Assembly: GCF_004359575.1 (NCBI RefSeq)
Contig: NZ_SCWF01000005.1
Span: forward strand, 62,001-126,000
DNA length: 64,000 nt
Reading direction: 5' to 3'
From: Macrococcus bovicus
GTDB taxonomy: Bacteria > Bacillota > Bacilli > Staphylococcales > Staphylococcaceae
Made by a program: the position numbers and the translations under genes. Under the pieces are notes generated by a model. That model worked only from the letters and a program-made list of their open reading frames with translations, searched no databases and was not told where the DNA came from. Below, in pieces: positions 26,176 through 34,836 of the stretch (position 1 is its first letter; the number at the start of each line of letters is the position of its first letter).

Positions 26176-27261
26176 ATGTTCAGAAAGTTTCTTGCACCTC
26201 TTCATAAAAAAGTACTCAGCAGTTATGACTCAAGTCATCATCAGACATTTGATGAACTGATCCACAGACTCCCCTTAGAAGAACTGCGCGATAGCGCCAT
26301 GTACTATCAGCTGGATTTTGATGACCAGACTTCCCGCCAAGCATTGATCGATATGCTTTCAGAACGTTTCCACAAAAAAGGCAGTCTCTACTATGAACTG
26401 CTGATTCAAGAGGAAGTGCTGGATATTCAGTTGCTAGCCGATGCCTTAGCAGAAAATCATAATATCATCCATCTCTCACCTAAAGATCTGGAGCAGATGG
26501 TCGCCGCACTGATTATTTTCGATATCGACAAGAAACTGGTCATCCCTGAAGATACAAAACAAGCGCTGATGCAGCTGCCGTTAGATGCCATCGAGCAGAA
26601 AAAGGAGAAATACGAGCAGGATTTCACCTTTATTTCCAGTAATCTGATGCTCTACGGTTTTGTCACCCGTGAACATCTGGAAGCCCATTACAAGAAAACC
26701 TATCAAGATACTTTCGAAGTGGATAGCATTGATCTTTTCCTGTCCATCTACGATCTGCAGATTCATGAAGGTTATATTGTTGATGCGCTACTTGATTCAT
26801 GGGTAGATGATAAAGAAGCTTTCCAGGAACTTCAGCAGTTTCCTTACTACGAATTCAAAGATCCTCACGAAGTCTATGATTTTGTCGGCCCCGACCATCA
26901 CTTACAGACACCGCAGATGAAAAATCTGGGCAAATTCCTCAAAAAAAAGACACAGTTATCGCCTGATGAATGGGATCATCTCATTGAAGACATCCAAGTC
27001 TACACCGTGGGGGCACCGGGCTTTGAGAGTGCTCAGCATGAAATCAGTTTATTAATAAAAGGGCAGTTCGCTCGGGAGGACAGAGACCAGTTCGATTTAC
27101 TGTACAAAGATTTCTTTCAGCATACGAGACAATGGATGCTCGGCGGTCATACCCCTGCCGAAATTGAAAAGATGGAACTTGAACATGAATCCATGAAACG
27201 TGCCATTAAAATGAATAAAATCGTTGCTATTAATGATATTAAAGCAATCAAAAAGGATTGA
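26176..27261 (+). CDS. Uncharacterised helical protein, 361 residues
   Basis: Acidic, mostly alpha-helical cytoplasmic protein with no signal peptide or membrane segment. No known domain recognised. It contains helical repeats such as LLIQEEVLDIQLLADALAEN and FLSIYDLQIHEGYIVDALLD, and a charged C-terminal helix. The ATG at 26176 has AAGGAAGTGA in front; an upstream in-frame ATG (26098) lies inside the preceding terminator. Flanked by terminators on both sides, so transcribed alone. Function unknown. Confidence 0.7.
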   Translation: MFRKFLAPLHKKVLSSYDSSHHQTFDELIHRLPLEELRDSAMYYQLDFDDQTSRQALIDMLSERFHKKGSLYYELLIQEEVLDIQLLADALAENHNIIHLSPKDLEQMVAALIIFDIDKKLVIPEDTKQALMQLPLDAIEQKKEKYEQDFTFISSNLMLYGFVTREHLEAHYKKTYQDTFEVDSIDLFLSIYDLQIHEGYIVDALLDSWVDDKEAFQELQQFPYYEFKDPHEVYDFVGPDHHLQTPQMKNLGKFLKKKTQLSPDEWDHLIEDIQVYTVGAPGFESAQHEISLLIKGQFAREDRDQFDLLYKDFFQHTRQWMLGGHTPAEIEKMELEHESMKRAIKMNKIVAINDIKAIKKD

Positions 27262-27282
27262 TCGTTATGATCAATCCTTTTT
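27251..27282. terminator. Bidirectional terminator between hypothetical gene and catalase
   Basis: Stem AAAAGGATTGATC / GATCAATCCTTTT (27251-27263, 27269-27281) with GTTAT loop. Confidence 0.9.
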
Positions 27283-27286
27283 AAGA

Positions 27287-29293
27287 TTAAAGCTGTCTAG
27301 ACCAGTGACGCTGTTCTACAAGGTTATTCAAGTAATCTTTTAAGTCTGTACCGACTAAGACGATACCTGGCTGCCCTTCTTTAACAGCAGTCTGTGCCAG
27401 TAAAGGTTGGACTTTCTGTGTATAACCGATTGTTTTGTAGTGACGGTTTGCTGCCTCAATTGCATCTTTAGCTGGGGGTGCAAGGGGTTCTGCAGCATCG
27501 GCAACTAAAATACCATCGAATAATGTAGAGTGCACTGTGTCATATGTTTCAGTCACTTTCAGATTACCGAGCTTCATTGCGCGGTCAGCTACTAATTTAT
27601 AGTTCACTTTATTCGCTGCCAGTTCTTTGACATAGCTTTCTAACTGCTTAGCATCAGAATCAGCTGTCACATATACGGCTACTGATAAAGTGTCCAGCTT
27701 CTTAATCGTCTCTAATGTGCTAAGGGCTTTAGATACTTTTGTTTCTTTGGATTCTTCATCACCGGTCGGTACTTCTGCACCTACACGTAATGCAACCTCT
27801 TCCGCCAGCTTCTTATCTACTTTGTTTAAGTTATTGACTGCATTCTGTTTAACGAAGTCTAACTTACATTTACCGATTTCAAAGCTGAACGCATCTGTTA
27901 AATGCTGACGTTCCGGCTCAGATAAGCTGTTTAGGAACATTTTAGCTTGAGAGTAGTGGTCAACGAAGCTTTCGCTGCGAGCGCGCACTTTATGAGCATC
28001 GATGCGTTCGTAGTAATGCTCGTATCCACCCTCTTCAGCTGGCGTTGTATGAGGGTTATTGTTATTGATCCCATTATTATGATAACTTGTCATCCCTTTA
28101 TGGATCTGATGCTGGTGTAAACCATCACGCTGATTGTTGGCGAATGGACAGATTGGCGCATTGATCGGAATCTGATGGAAGTTCGGGCCACCGAGACGTA
28201 AGAGCTGCGTATCTGTATAAGAGAACAGACGGCCCTGTAATAACGGGTCGTTACTGAAATCAATACCTGGTACCACATGAGCTGGACTGAACATCACTTG
28301 CTCTGTTTCAGCGAAGACGTTATCAACGTTACGGTTTAAAGTTAACCTACCGACGATTTGAACAGGTACGTCTTCTTCCGGCCATACTTTTGTCGGATCC
28401 AGAATATCGAAATCGAATTTAAACTCATCTTCCTCTGCAATCAGCTGCAGACCCAGTTCCCATTCAGGATAGTCGCCTTTCTCGATCGCTTCATACAAGT
28501 CTTCACGGTTGAAGTCGATATTTTTACCCGCTATAATCTGTGCTTCATCCCAGACTAATGAATGAGTCCCGAGAAGAGGTTTCCAGTGAAATTTAACGAA
28601 GTGTGATTGACCTTCTTTGTTGATCAGACGGAATGTATTGACGCCAAAACCTTCCATCGTGCGGAAGCTCTTAGGGATACCGCGGTCACTCATTGTCCAC
28701 ATCGTCATATGGGTAGACTCTGGATTCTGCGCAAAGAAATCCCAGAATGTATCGTGTGCTGTTCCTGCCTGAGGAATCTCGTTATGAGGCTCCGGTTTGA
28801 TGGCATGAACCAGATCCGGGAATTTAATGGCATCCTGAATAAAGAAGACAGGAATATTGTTACCGACTAAGTCGTAGTTCCCTTCTTCAGTATAGAACTT
28901 CGTTGCAAACCCACGCGCATCACGGACAGTCTCCGGAGAACCTTTAGAGCCTGCAACAGTTGAGAAACGAACGAAAACAGGTGTTTTCTTAGAAGTATCA
29001 TTTAAGAATTTTGCTTTTGTATACTTTTCCTGCGATTCATATAACTCAAATTCACCGTGCGCCCCGTAACCACGTGCATGGACAATTCTTTCAGGGATGC
29101 GTTCGTGGTCGAAGTGGGTCATTTTTTCTCTGAAATGAAAATCTTCAAGTAAAGAAGGCCCACGTTCACCTGCTTTTAAAGTAAATTCATCTTCAGCCAT
29201 TTTAAGCCCTTGATTGGTAGTGAGCGCTGCTTCTTGAGTCGTATCAACTGTATAGTTTTGTAACTGCTTGTCTTTTTCACTAGCCATTCTCAT
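27287..29293 (-). CDS. katE: Large-subunit catalase (clade 2, KatE type)
   Basis: Heme catalase of 668 residues, larger than the roughly 500-residue KatA of staphylococci. Active-site His is in VHARGYGAHGEF, the Asn in GNNIPVFFIQD, and the proximal heme Tyr in RLFSYTDTQLLRLG. After the core, residues about 520-668 form a flavodoxin/DJ-1-like C-terminal domain (TLSVAVYVTADSDAKQLESY, STLFDGILVADAAEP), the hallmark of clade 2 catalases such as HPII. AGGGGG precedes the first ATG. A sigma-B-type promoter lies upstream, fitting a stationary/general stress role. Confidence 0.93.
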   Translation of the reverse strand: MRMASEKDKQLQNYTVDTTQEAALTTNQGLKMAEDEFTLKAGERGPSLLEDFHFREKMTHFDHERIPERIVHARGYGAHGEFELYESQEKYTKAKFLNDTSKKTPVFVRFSTVAGSKGSPETVRDARGFATKFYTEEGNYDLVGNNIPVFFIQDAIKFPDLVHAIKPEPHNEIPQAGTAHDTFWDFFAQNPESTHMTMWTMSDRGIPKSFRTMEGFGVNTFRLINKEGQSHFVKFHWKPLLGTHSLVWDEAQIIAGKNIDFNREDLYEAIEKGDYPEWELGLQLIAEEDEFKFDFDILDPTKVWPEEDVPVQIVGRLTLNRNVDNVFAETEQVMFSPAHVVPGIDFSNDPLLQGRLFSYTDTQLLRLGGPNFHQIPINAPICPFANNQRDGLHQHQIHKGMTSYHNNGINNNNPHTTPAEEGGYEHYYERIDAHKVRARSESFVDHYSQAKMFLNSLSEPERQHLTDAFSFEIGKCKLDFVKQNAVNNLNKVDKKLAEEVALRVGAEVPTGDEESKETKVSKALSTLETIKKLDTLSVAVYVTADSDAKQLESYVKELAANKVNYKLVADRAMKLGNLKVTETYDTVHSTLFDGILVADAAEPLAPPAKDAIEAANRHYKTIGYTQKVQPLLAQTAVKEGQPGIVLVGTDLKDYLNNLVEQRHWSRQL

Positions 29294-29328
29294 ATTTCCC
29301 CCTCATACTAATTAATGTACTTGTTTTA

Positions 29329-29353
29329 TTTACCCGTCTAAATAGGACAGAAA
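29329..29353 (-). promoter_or_regulatory. Sigma-B-type promoter of katE
   Basis: On the minus strand GTTTCT (complement of 29348-29353), 13-base spacer, GGGTAA (complement of 29329-29334). This is close to the sigma-B consensus GTTTAA-N12-15-GGGTAT and lies about 36 bases upstream of the start codon. Confidence 0.7.
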
Positions 29354-29421
29354 CATTTAAAATACATGTTGGTTTTTTTCTTGATTTTGAGTCTTTTACT
29401 CGAAATTCTGATATATCGTGT

Positions 29422-29590
29422 TATAATGAAATAAATAAATACCTACGACACCTGTCGAAGGGGAGTAACTCAAGGAATATATTTCCTGGTATAATCTCGT
29501 CATTACGAAAGCCTGCTTTCCGGGATTATAGAACTTATTGTTCAGTGAGACCTTTGCCAATGAATTTGGCATGGGTCTTTTTATTTGGCA
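29422..29590 (+). promoter_or_regulatory. yybP-ykoY manganese riboswitch with terminator platform
   Basis: After a TATAAT box (29422-29427) the leader contains the yybP-ykoY signature AAGGGGAGTAAC (29458-29469) and the 3' aptamer strand CAGTGAGACCTTTGCC (29543-29558). The 3' strand also forms one arm of a terminator (29548-29577, TGCCAA / TTGGCA core, then T run). Binding of Mn2+ would hold that arm in the aptamer and prevent termination, giving Mn-induced expression of the terC gene downstream. Most of the 320-base gap before terC is this element. Confidence 0.9.
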
Positions 29591-29616
29591 AAATTATAAT
29601 GAAGGAGGTTTCTTTA

Positions 29617-30405
29617 ATGGATCCAAGTATTTTATTGTCCTATCTCTGGGTATTAGTTGTCCTGATTGTCTTGGAAGGCTTGCTCGCTGCTGATAATGCG
29701 ATTGTTATGGCGGTGATGGTCAAGCATCTGAAACCCGAAGATCAGAAAAAAGCTTTATTCTATGGTTTAATCGGTGCTTTTATTTTCCGTATGGTGTCAC
29801 TTTTCATGATTTCTATTCTCGCGAAATACTGGGAGATACAAGCAATTGGCGCGGCCTATCTGATTTTCATGTCAGTCAAAAATCTCATCGACTACTTCAA
29901 ACATAAAGATCATCCTAATGATCCGGCTGTGCCTGATGTCGTCGAAGAACAATCGGAAGATACGAAAGGCAGCGGCTTCTGGATGACTGTCTTAAAAGTC
30001 GAATTCGCTGATATTGCTTTTGCGATTGATTCCATGCTTGCGGCTATTGCTATCGCCTTGACTTTACCTCATGTCGGCCCTGACTTTATGGGGCTGAATG
30101 CCGGACAGTTCACCGTGATGTTTGCCGGTGGTATGATTGGTGTTATTCTGATGCGTTTCGCAGCTAATTACTTTGTAGCGATCTTAGCTAAATACCCGTC
30201 GCTTGAGGCAGCCGCATTCGCCATCGTCGGTTGGGTCGGTATTAAACTGGTCGTGCTGGTCTTAGCGCATGAAAAAATCCATGTATTGCCGCATGACTTT
30301 CCTCATTCATGGCAGTGGCAGTTGATTTTCTGGACTGTTCTGATCGGTATCGCTTTAGGTGGTTTCCTGCTCGGAAAATTCAAAGAAAAAAGAGCTTCAC
30401 ATTAA
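29617..30405 (+). CDS. TerC/YkoY-family Mn2+ exporter-like membrane protein
   Basis: Integral membrane protein of 262 residues of the TerC family. Two related halves carry the conserved acidic metal motifs EGLLAADNAIVMAVMV and VEFADIAFAIDSMLAAIA (Asp/Asn within helices). YkoY/MeeF and MeeY proteins load Mn2+ onto exported enzymes in Bacillus. AAGGAGG supports the ATG at 29617; longer frames begin inside the riboswitch. Control by the upstream Mn2+ riboswitch fits manganese efflux. Confidence 0.9.
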   Translation: MDPSILLSYLWVLVVLIVLEGLLAADNAIVMAVMVKHLKPEDQKKALFYGLIGAFIFRMVSLFMISILAKYWEIQAIGAAYLIFMSVKNLIDYFKHKDHPNDPAVPDVVEEQSEDTKGSGFWMTVLKVEFADIAFAIDSMLAAIAIALTLPHVGPDFMGLNAGQFTVMFAGGMIGVILMRFAANYFVAILAKYPSLEAAAFAIVGWVGIKLVVLVLAHEKIHVLPHDFPHSWQWQLIFWTVLIGIALGGFLLGKFKEKRASH

Positions 30406-30443
30406 GTAAAAAGCAGCATTCGTGAGAATGCTGCTTTTTACTT
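30404..30443 (+). terminator. Terminator after terC-family gene
   Basis: Eighteen-bp stem (30404-30421 with 30426-30443) closed by GTGA. Confidence 0.9.
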
Positions 30444-30505
30444 ATACATCTTACACGGACGTCTCATGTATAATAAGCGTAAACACATGAGAAAGGAAGG
30501 TGTCT

Positions 30506-31069
30506 ATGCTTATTTTTTCTAAGATTAAATTATTGCTGATTACCACACTCGATGAAATGCTAAAAGATGTGACCATTGAAGACATCACTACAACTTCTAT
30601 CGTACAGAAATCCGGTATCACCCGCTCTACTTTTTACACACACTACAAGGACAAATATGCCTTATTTGAAGATCTGGTCTTATATATCTATTCTGAGATT
30701 ATCAATAATCTGCGCTTTAAAGCTGAATTCAGTTCTAACCAGGAACTTTTAGAACAATTTAAAGACAACTATGTGCGTACCCTTCATCAACTTTATGGTC
30801 ACAGACATATCTTCGCCCAGATTCCTGCTAGAAGCCGCCTGACGGTTATTAGAAGCGGAATCGATTTCTCAAAAGAGCATTTTCTGGATCAGTTTAAGAA
30901 AATGAACTTTGATAGCCCTCTTACCACTGAATATGCTGTGAACTTCTTCTTATCCGGTCTATTTCTTACATATGAGCTCTGGATCAATAATCAGTTTGAT
31001 CTTCCGATCGATGAACTGAGTGACCAACTGACTCAGCTGACAGCCGTGCAGTTTAATCTCTGTGATTAA
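30506..31069 (+). CDS. TetR-family transcriptional regulator
   Basis: Regulator of 187 residues with an N-terminal TetR helix-turn-helix (VTIEDITTTSIVQKSGITRSTFYTHYKDKYALFEDL, residues about 21-56) and a helical ligand domain ending in a TetR_C-like SGLFLTYELWINNQFDLP. ATG at 30506 follows AAGGAAGG. No adjacent target in the same direction; its operator and ligand are unknown. Confidence 0.88.
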   Translation: MLIFSKIKLLLITTLDEMLKDVTIEDITTTSIVQKSGITRSTFYTHYKDKYALFEDLVLYIYSEIINNLRFKAEFSSNQELLEQFKDNYVRTLHQLYGHRHIFAQIPARSRLTVIRSGIDFSKEHFLDQFKKMNFDSPLTTEYAVNFFLSGLFLTYELWINNQFDLPIDELSDQLTQLTAVQFNLCD

Positions 31070-31084
31070 ACTGCTGTTTTTTTA
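31048..31084. terminator. Terminator embedded in the ends of two convergent genes
   Basis: Stem GCAGTTTAATC / GATTAAACTGC (31048-31058, 31064-31074) plus T run on the plus strand. The hairpin encodes the last residues of both the TetR gene and the convergent small gene. Confidence 0.8.
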
Positions 31085-31298
31085 TGGCTTGCTTTAATAC
31101 CGTTTCACCCAGGAATGTTAAGGTGAGAGGTTCCCCTTCTTTTATTAACTTTTCTTCTTTTAATCTGGTGTAAGCTGCGTTAAATTCATCCTCCGTTAGA
31201 TCAGCCAGGGTATGGACAGTCAGATTCTTAAGCTGCTGATAGGAAAAAGGTTCGCGGTGATGCAAGTGGATAGTGTGTAATAAATAGTTCGTATTCAT
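31053..31298 (-). CDS. Small hypothetical protein, winged-helix-like
   Basis: Soluble basic protein of 81 residues. The helix-helix-helix-strand outline (FSYQQLKNLTVHTLADLTEDEFNAAYTRLKEEKLIKEG, then LTLTFLGETVLKQ) resembles a minimal winged helix, an inference from pattern only. AAAGGAG supports the ATG at 31298. The last 17 bases overlap the TetR gene on the other strand. Confidence 0.6.
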   Translation of the reverse strand: MNTNYLLHTIHLHHREPFSYQQLKNLTVHTLADLTEDEFNAAYTRLKEEKLIKEGEPLTLTFLGETVLKQAIKKQQFNHRD

Positions 31299-31444
31299 CG
31301 CTCTCACTCCTTTACTACTTCATTAGTTATACCCTAAGTAAACAATGAATTTAAAAATTTGATGAAAAAATCCAGTTAACACTTAACAATAAATCCCTTT
31401 TATATTACAATATCATTACATATTGATTAAAAGAGGATTTCCAA

Positions 31445-33205
31445 ATGACTTCTATGAAAAAAGAAACACATTACTTACCTGGCTTAGATGGTTTAAGGGC
31501 TATTGCGGTGATGGCCATCATCATCTTCCACTTAAATCCTAAATTTCTGCCAGGCGGCTTTCTCGGCGTTGATACCTTCTTCATTATTTCGGGTTACTTG
31601 ATCACCATGATCCTGCTTAAGGAATATCGTGAAACGGGTTCTATCAATCTCTTTAAATTCTATACAAAGAGGATTAAACGGCTGTTTCCTGCTATCTTAT
31701 TTCTGCTGGTTACATTGTTTGCTTACTGTCTGTTATTTGAACAGTCTATTCTTCACCAGCTGAAAAAAGATATCATCGCTGCCTTTTTTTATGTTTCTAA
31801 CTGGTGGTATATCTATGATAAAGTAGACTACTTCCAGGCGCTTGAGCCAAGACCGCTTCAGCATCTCTGGTCGCTAGCTATAGAAGAGCAGTTCTATATT
31901 TTCTTTCCCCTTATCTTACTGCTCTTCCTGAAGAAGTTTTCTCGTCGGACAGCAATGATTGCTTTCACCGTTGTGGCTATTATTTCAGCTATCTGGATGG
32001 CCATCCTTTATCAACCAGGCATGCAGGTTTCACGGCTGTATTTCGGTACAGATACCCGCCTACAGACGATGCTGCTCGGTGTTCTACTCGCCTTCTTCTG
32101 GCCTGCCTTCCGCCTGAAACGTGAAGTGCCTCCTGCCATGCGATTGACCATCAGCGCCATCGGACTGATTAATTTTGTCATCCTGCTGATCAGTTTTACC
32201 CAGATTACTGAAGCGACCGGCTTCCTATATAACGGCGGCTTCTTTATTCTCGGCTTGATCACCATCTCAACCATTGCTTCATCTGTCCATCCAGGCAGCA
32301 TGCTTAAGCAGCTGCTCAGTTTGCCGTTCCTGACTTATATCGGGCGGCTGTCATACAGTCTGTATCTGTGGCATTTCCCTGTTATCGTCATGGTGGAGCA
32401 CCATTTCGTTAAAGGGCAAGCCCCGTTTTATGCGTATATCATCGAGATCACACTGACTCTTCTGTTTGCCTGGTTCAGCTATGAGTTTATCGAGACCCCC
32501 TTCAGACGTGAAGGCTTCAGTTACTTCAAACCTAGTCGTCTGAAAACAAGATGGCCCGTCGTTCTGATGTTACTGGCTCTCGTCGGATTCTCAGGTTACT
32601 CGTTTGTTCAGACAGACACAGCTGAAGCCCCTAAAGTGTATACGACTCAGACGATGGGCAGTGTGACATCACCGAAACTCCTCGGTCCAGTCAGCTGGAC
32701 TGACGAAGATAATAGCGGCAATGACACTCAGTATGAAGCGAAACAATATATTTCACCGCTCTTTATCGGCGATTCAGTGCTTGTTGATATCAATCAGCAG
32801 TTAAAAGAGATCTATCCGAATGCGACAATAGACGGGGAAATCGGACGGAGTATTTATAAGGCGATTCCGCTTGCCGATCAATACAGTTATCTGAATAAAA
32901 AAGACCAGATTGTGGTTTTAGGCATCGGTACAAATGGTGATTTCGAAGAGGTTCAGCTCGAAACTCTACTGGCTAAATTCGATAAAGCAAAAGTTTACCT
33001 TGTCACGGCGCGCGTGCCGCTTTCCTATGAATCTCATGTCAATGAGCTGATGAAAGAAGCAGCTGAAAAACACAAGAATGTTCAAGTCATCGACTGGTAT
33101 GCAGTCTCCAGTAACCATACCGAGTACTTCGCGCCGGACGGTATCCACCTTGAATATCCAGGTATCCAGGCGATGATCAAATTATTTAACGATTCTATTA
33201 AATAG
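31445..33205 (+). CDS. oatA: Peptidoglycan O-acetyltransferase
   Basis: OatA-type two-domain protein of 586 residues. Residues 1-360 are an acyltransferase-3 membrane domain with about eleven helices (GLDGLRAIAVMAIIIFHL, GVDTFFIISGYLIT, QHLWSLAIEEQFYIFFPL). After a linker, the extracellular SGNH domain carries the nucleophile GDSVLVD (about residue 440) and the DGIHLEYPG Asp-His pair. It would acetylate MurNAc and give lysozyme resistance. AGAGGA precedes the ATG. Transcribed alone. Confidence 0.92.
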   Translation: MTSMKKETHYLPGLDGLRAIAVMAIIIFHLNPKFLPGGFLGVDTFFIISGYLITMILLKEYRETGSINLFKFYTKRIKRLFPAILFLLVTLFAYCLLFEQSILHQLKKDIIAAFFYVSNWWYIYDKVDYFQALEPRPLQHLWSLAIEEQFYIFFPLILLLFLKKFSRRTAMIAFTVVAIISAIWMAILYQPGMQVSRLYFGTDTRLQTMLLGVLLAFFWPAFRLKREVPPAMRLTISAIGLINFVILLISFTQITEATGFLYNGGFFILGLITISTIASSVHPGSMLKQLLSLPFLTYIGRLSYSLYLWHFPVIVMVEHHFVKGQAPFYAYIIEITLTLLFAWFSYEFIETPFRREGFSYFKPSRLKTRWPVVLMLLALVGFSGYSFVQTDTAEAPKVYTTQTMGSVTSPKLLGPVSWTDEDNSGNDTQYEAKQYISPLFIGDSVLVDINQQLKEIYPNATIDGEIGRSIYKAIPLADQYSYLNKKDQIVVLGIGTNGDFEEVQLETLLAKFDKAKVYLVTARVPLSYESHVNELMKEAAEKHKNVQVIDWYAVSSNHTEYFAPDGIHLEYPGIQAMIKLFNDSIK

Positions 33206-33269
33206 CATATTATTTGAAAGTTTTATCCAAAACCTATAAGCTTACAGTATAATAAGCGGAGGTGTTCAA

Positions 33270-33761
33270 ATGAGTGAACAAATTTCAACTGAAGAAAAAC
33301 GTCAGCGTCTATCCGATTTACTGAAAAAGAATGATATTGCGATGTTAACAACGATTTCTGACAACAAATTAATCGCTCGTCCAATGGCTTATAAACATCT
33401 GGAAGATGATGCAGATCTATGGTTCTTCACTCTGAAAGATACGGATAAAGCAGATGAGATCCAGAAAGATAACCGCGTCAATGTCTCATTTTCCAAAGAA
33501 GGTTATGCTTCTATTTCAGGTACTATCCACATTGTAGAAGATGACGCGAAGAAAAAAGAATTATGGAGTAAGCCGATGGAATCTTTTCTTCATACAAGCT
33601 ATGATGACCCTAATGTCATCTTGCTAAAAGTAGAAGCTGAATCAGCTGAATACTGGAGTACAGATCAGACTGTCAAGACCGTCTTCGATGGTTTCAAACG
33701 CCTTATTCAAGGTGACCAGAAAGATAATGACGAAAGCATGAATGATACAGTGGAACTATAA
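33270..33761 (+). CDS. PNPOx-family general stress protein (YdaG-like)
   Basis: Protein of 163 residues with a split-barrel FMN-binding fold: LKKNDIAMLTTISDNKLIARPMAYKHLEDDADLWFFTLKDTDKADEI at the start and a tryptophan-rich WSKPM...YWSTDQ core. This is the YdaG/GSP26 branch of pyridoxamine-phosphate-oxidase-like proteins, induced by stress in Bacillus. GGAGG precedes the ATG, with a TATAAT box at 33248-33253. Substrate unknown. Confidence 0.85.
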   Translation: MSEQISTEEKRQRLSDLLKKNDIAMLTTISDNKLIARPMAYKHLEDDADLWFFTLKDTDKADEIQKDNRVNVSFSKEGYASISGTIHIVEDDAKKKELWSKPMESFLHTSYDDPNVILLKVEAESAEYWSTDQTVKTVFDGFKRLIQGDQKDNDESMNDTVEL

Positions 33762-33785
33762 AAAGAGCCTTCGGGCTCTTTTTTT
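33761..33785. terminator. Bidirectional terminator between stress gene and crt operon
   Basis: Stem AAAAAGAGCC-TTCG-GGCTCTTTTT region between convergent genes. Confidence 0.9.
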
Positions 33786-34836
33786 ATAGCTTTAAGTTCC
33801 GGCCTTTCCATTCCACCTTCTTAAAGATGAACGTATGGATGAAAGATTGAGTGAAGACATAGAGAAAATAAATAAAGGCTAAGCTTGAAAATAGCGCTGT
33901 CACCAAACTGAAACGCCCGACACGTCTACTTAAAATATAGAAATGCAGACTGTAAAGAATATACATCATTATACTGAATGGCTCAGGTGACAGGATGAGG
34001 AGACTCAAACTGAGGAGACTGCCCAGCATCCACAAAATAATAAGCAGCATGATCCACGGTTTAGTTGCGGCTGCCCCAGAGGCGAAATGCTTTGCCCAGC
34101 CTTTAGTCATCGCCTGGAAATGAGAGTACATCCGAAAACTGATGGTCCCTTTGCCGAGTAGCGCTGTTACAGGCAGCTGGTGCTGAGCGAACTGAGCCGC
34201 AAGACCGAAGCCTTCAATCAGCTGGCCGCGAGCACCGTAGTGCCCTCCCGTCTCAAAATAATGTGCGCTTGAAGTCAGAACAACCGGCCCGAATGCAGCG
34301 GGCGTACTGCTGGAGACCGCTGAAAAGCTGTTCTGTCCGACGACTGTCAGGATATTAAACCAGACTGAGAGCTCTTCATAAGGCTTTTTTGTGATGTGAT
34401 AAGGTTGAACCGTCATAAGACCGCCGTTATAACACGTCAGTAGATTTCTAAGCGACTGCGAGTGATTCAGTATAACATCCGCATCTAAAAACAACAGATA
34501 ATCCGACTGTGCATGTTCAGCACCGAAGTAACAGGCTGCAGATTTACCCTGCCAGTCTGTTCTTTTCGGCGGCGTGAGAACCGTCGCCCCTAACTGCCTC
34601 GCGATAGCAGCTGTCTCGTCAGTAGACCCGTCATCGATAACCAGACATTGGTGAGGAAGATCCTGCTGCTTTAGAGAAGTGAGCAGATGAGGTAGATTAT
34701 GCGCTTCATTACGTGCCGGAATAATAACAGTGACCGAGCCTGCTTCTGATGGCCCGCTCTTAACGTAAGGCTTTTTATAGAAGACAAAGCTTCCGGCGCA
34801 CATCGTGAGCAGTACTAAAAGGCCTGCGATCATCAT
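33784..34836 (-). CDS. crtQ: 4,4'-diaponeurosporenoate glycosyltransferase
   Basis: Membrane-attached GT2 glycosyltransferase of 350 residues that esterifies glucose to the carotenoid acid. An N-terminal helix is followed by VTVIIPARNEAHNLPHLLTS, VIDDGSTDET, FLDADVIL (DxD metal site) and three C-terminal helices. It overlaps the end of crtP by four bases and is the last gene of the crt operon. Confidence 0.9.
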   Translation of the reverse strand: MMIAGLLVLLTMCAGSFVFYKKPYVKSGPSEAGSVTVIIPARNEAHNLPHLLTSLKQQDLPHQCLVIDDGSTDETAAIARQLGATVLTPPKRTDWQGKSAACYFGAEHAQSDYLLFLDADVILNHSQSLRNLLTCYNGGLMTVQPYHITKKPYEELSVWFNILTVVGQNSFSAVSSSTPAAFGPVVLTSSAHYFETGGHYGARGQLIEGFGLAAQFAQHQLPVTALLGKGTISFRMYSHFQAMTKGWAKHFASGAAATKPWIMLLIILWMLGSLLSLSLLILSPEPFSIMMYILYSLHFYILSRRVGRFSLVTALFSSLAFIYFLYVFTQSFIHTFIFKKVEWKGRNLKL

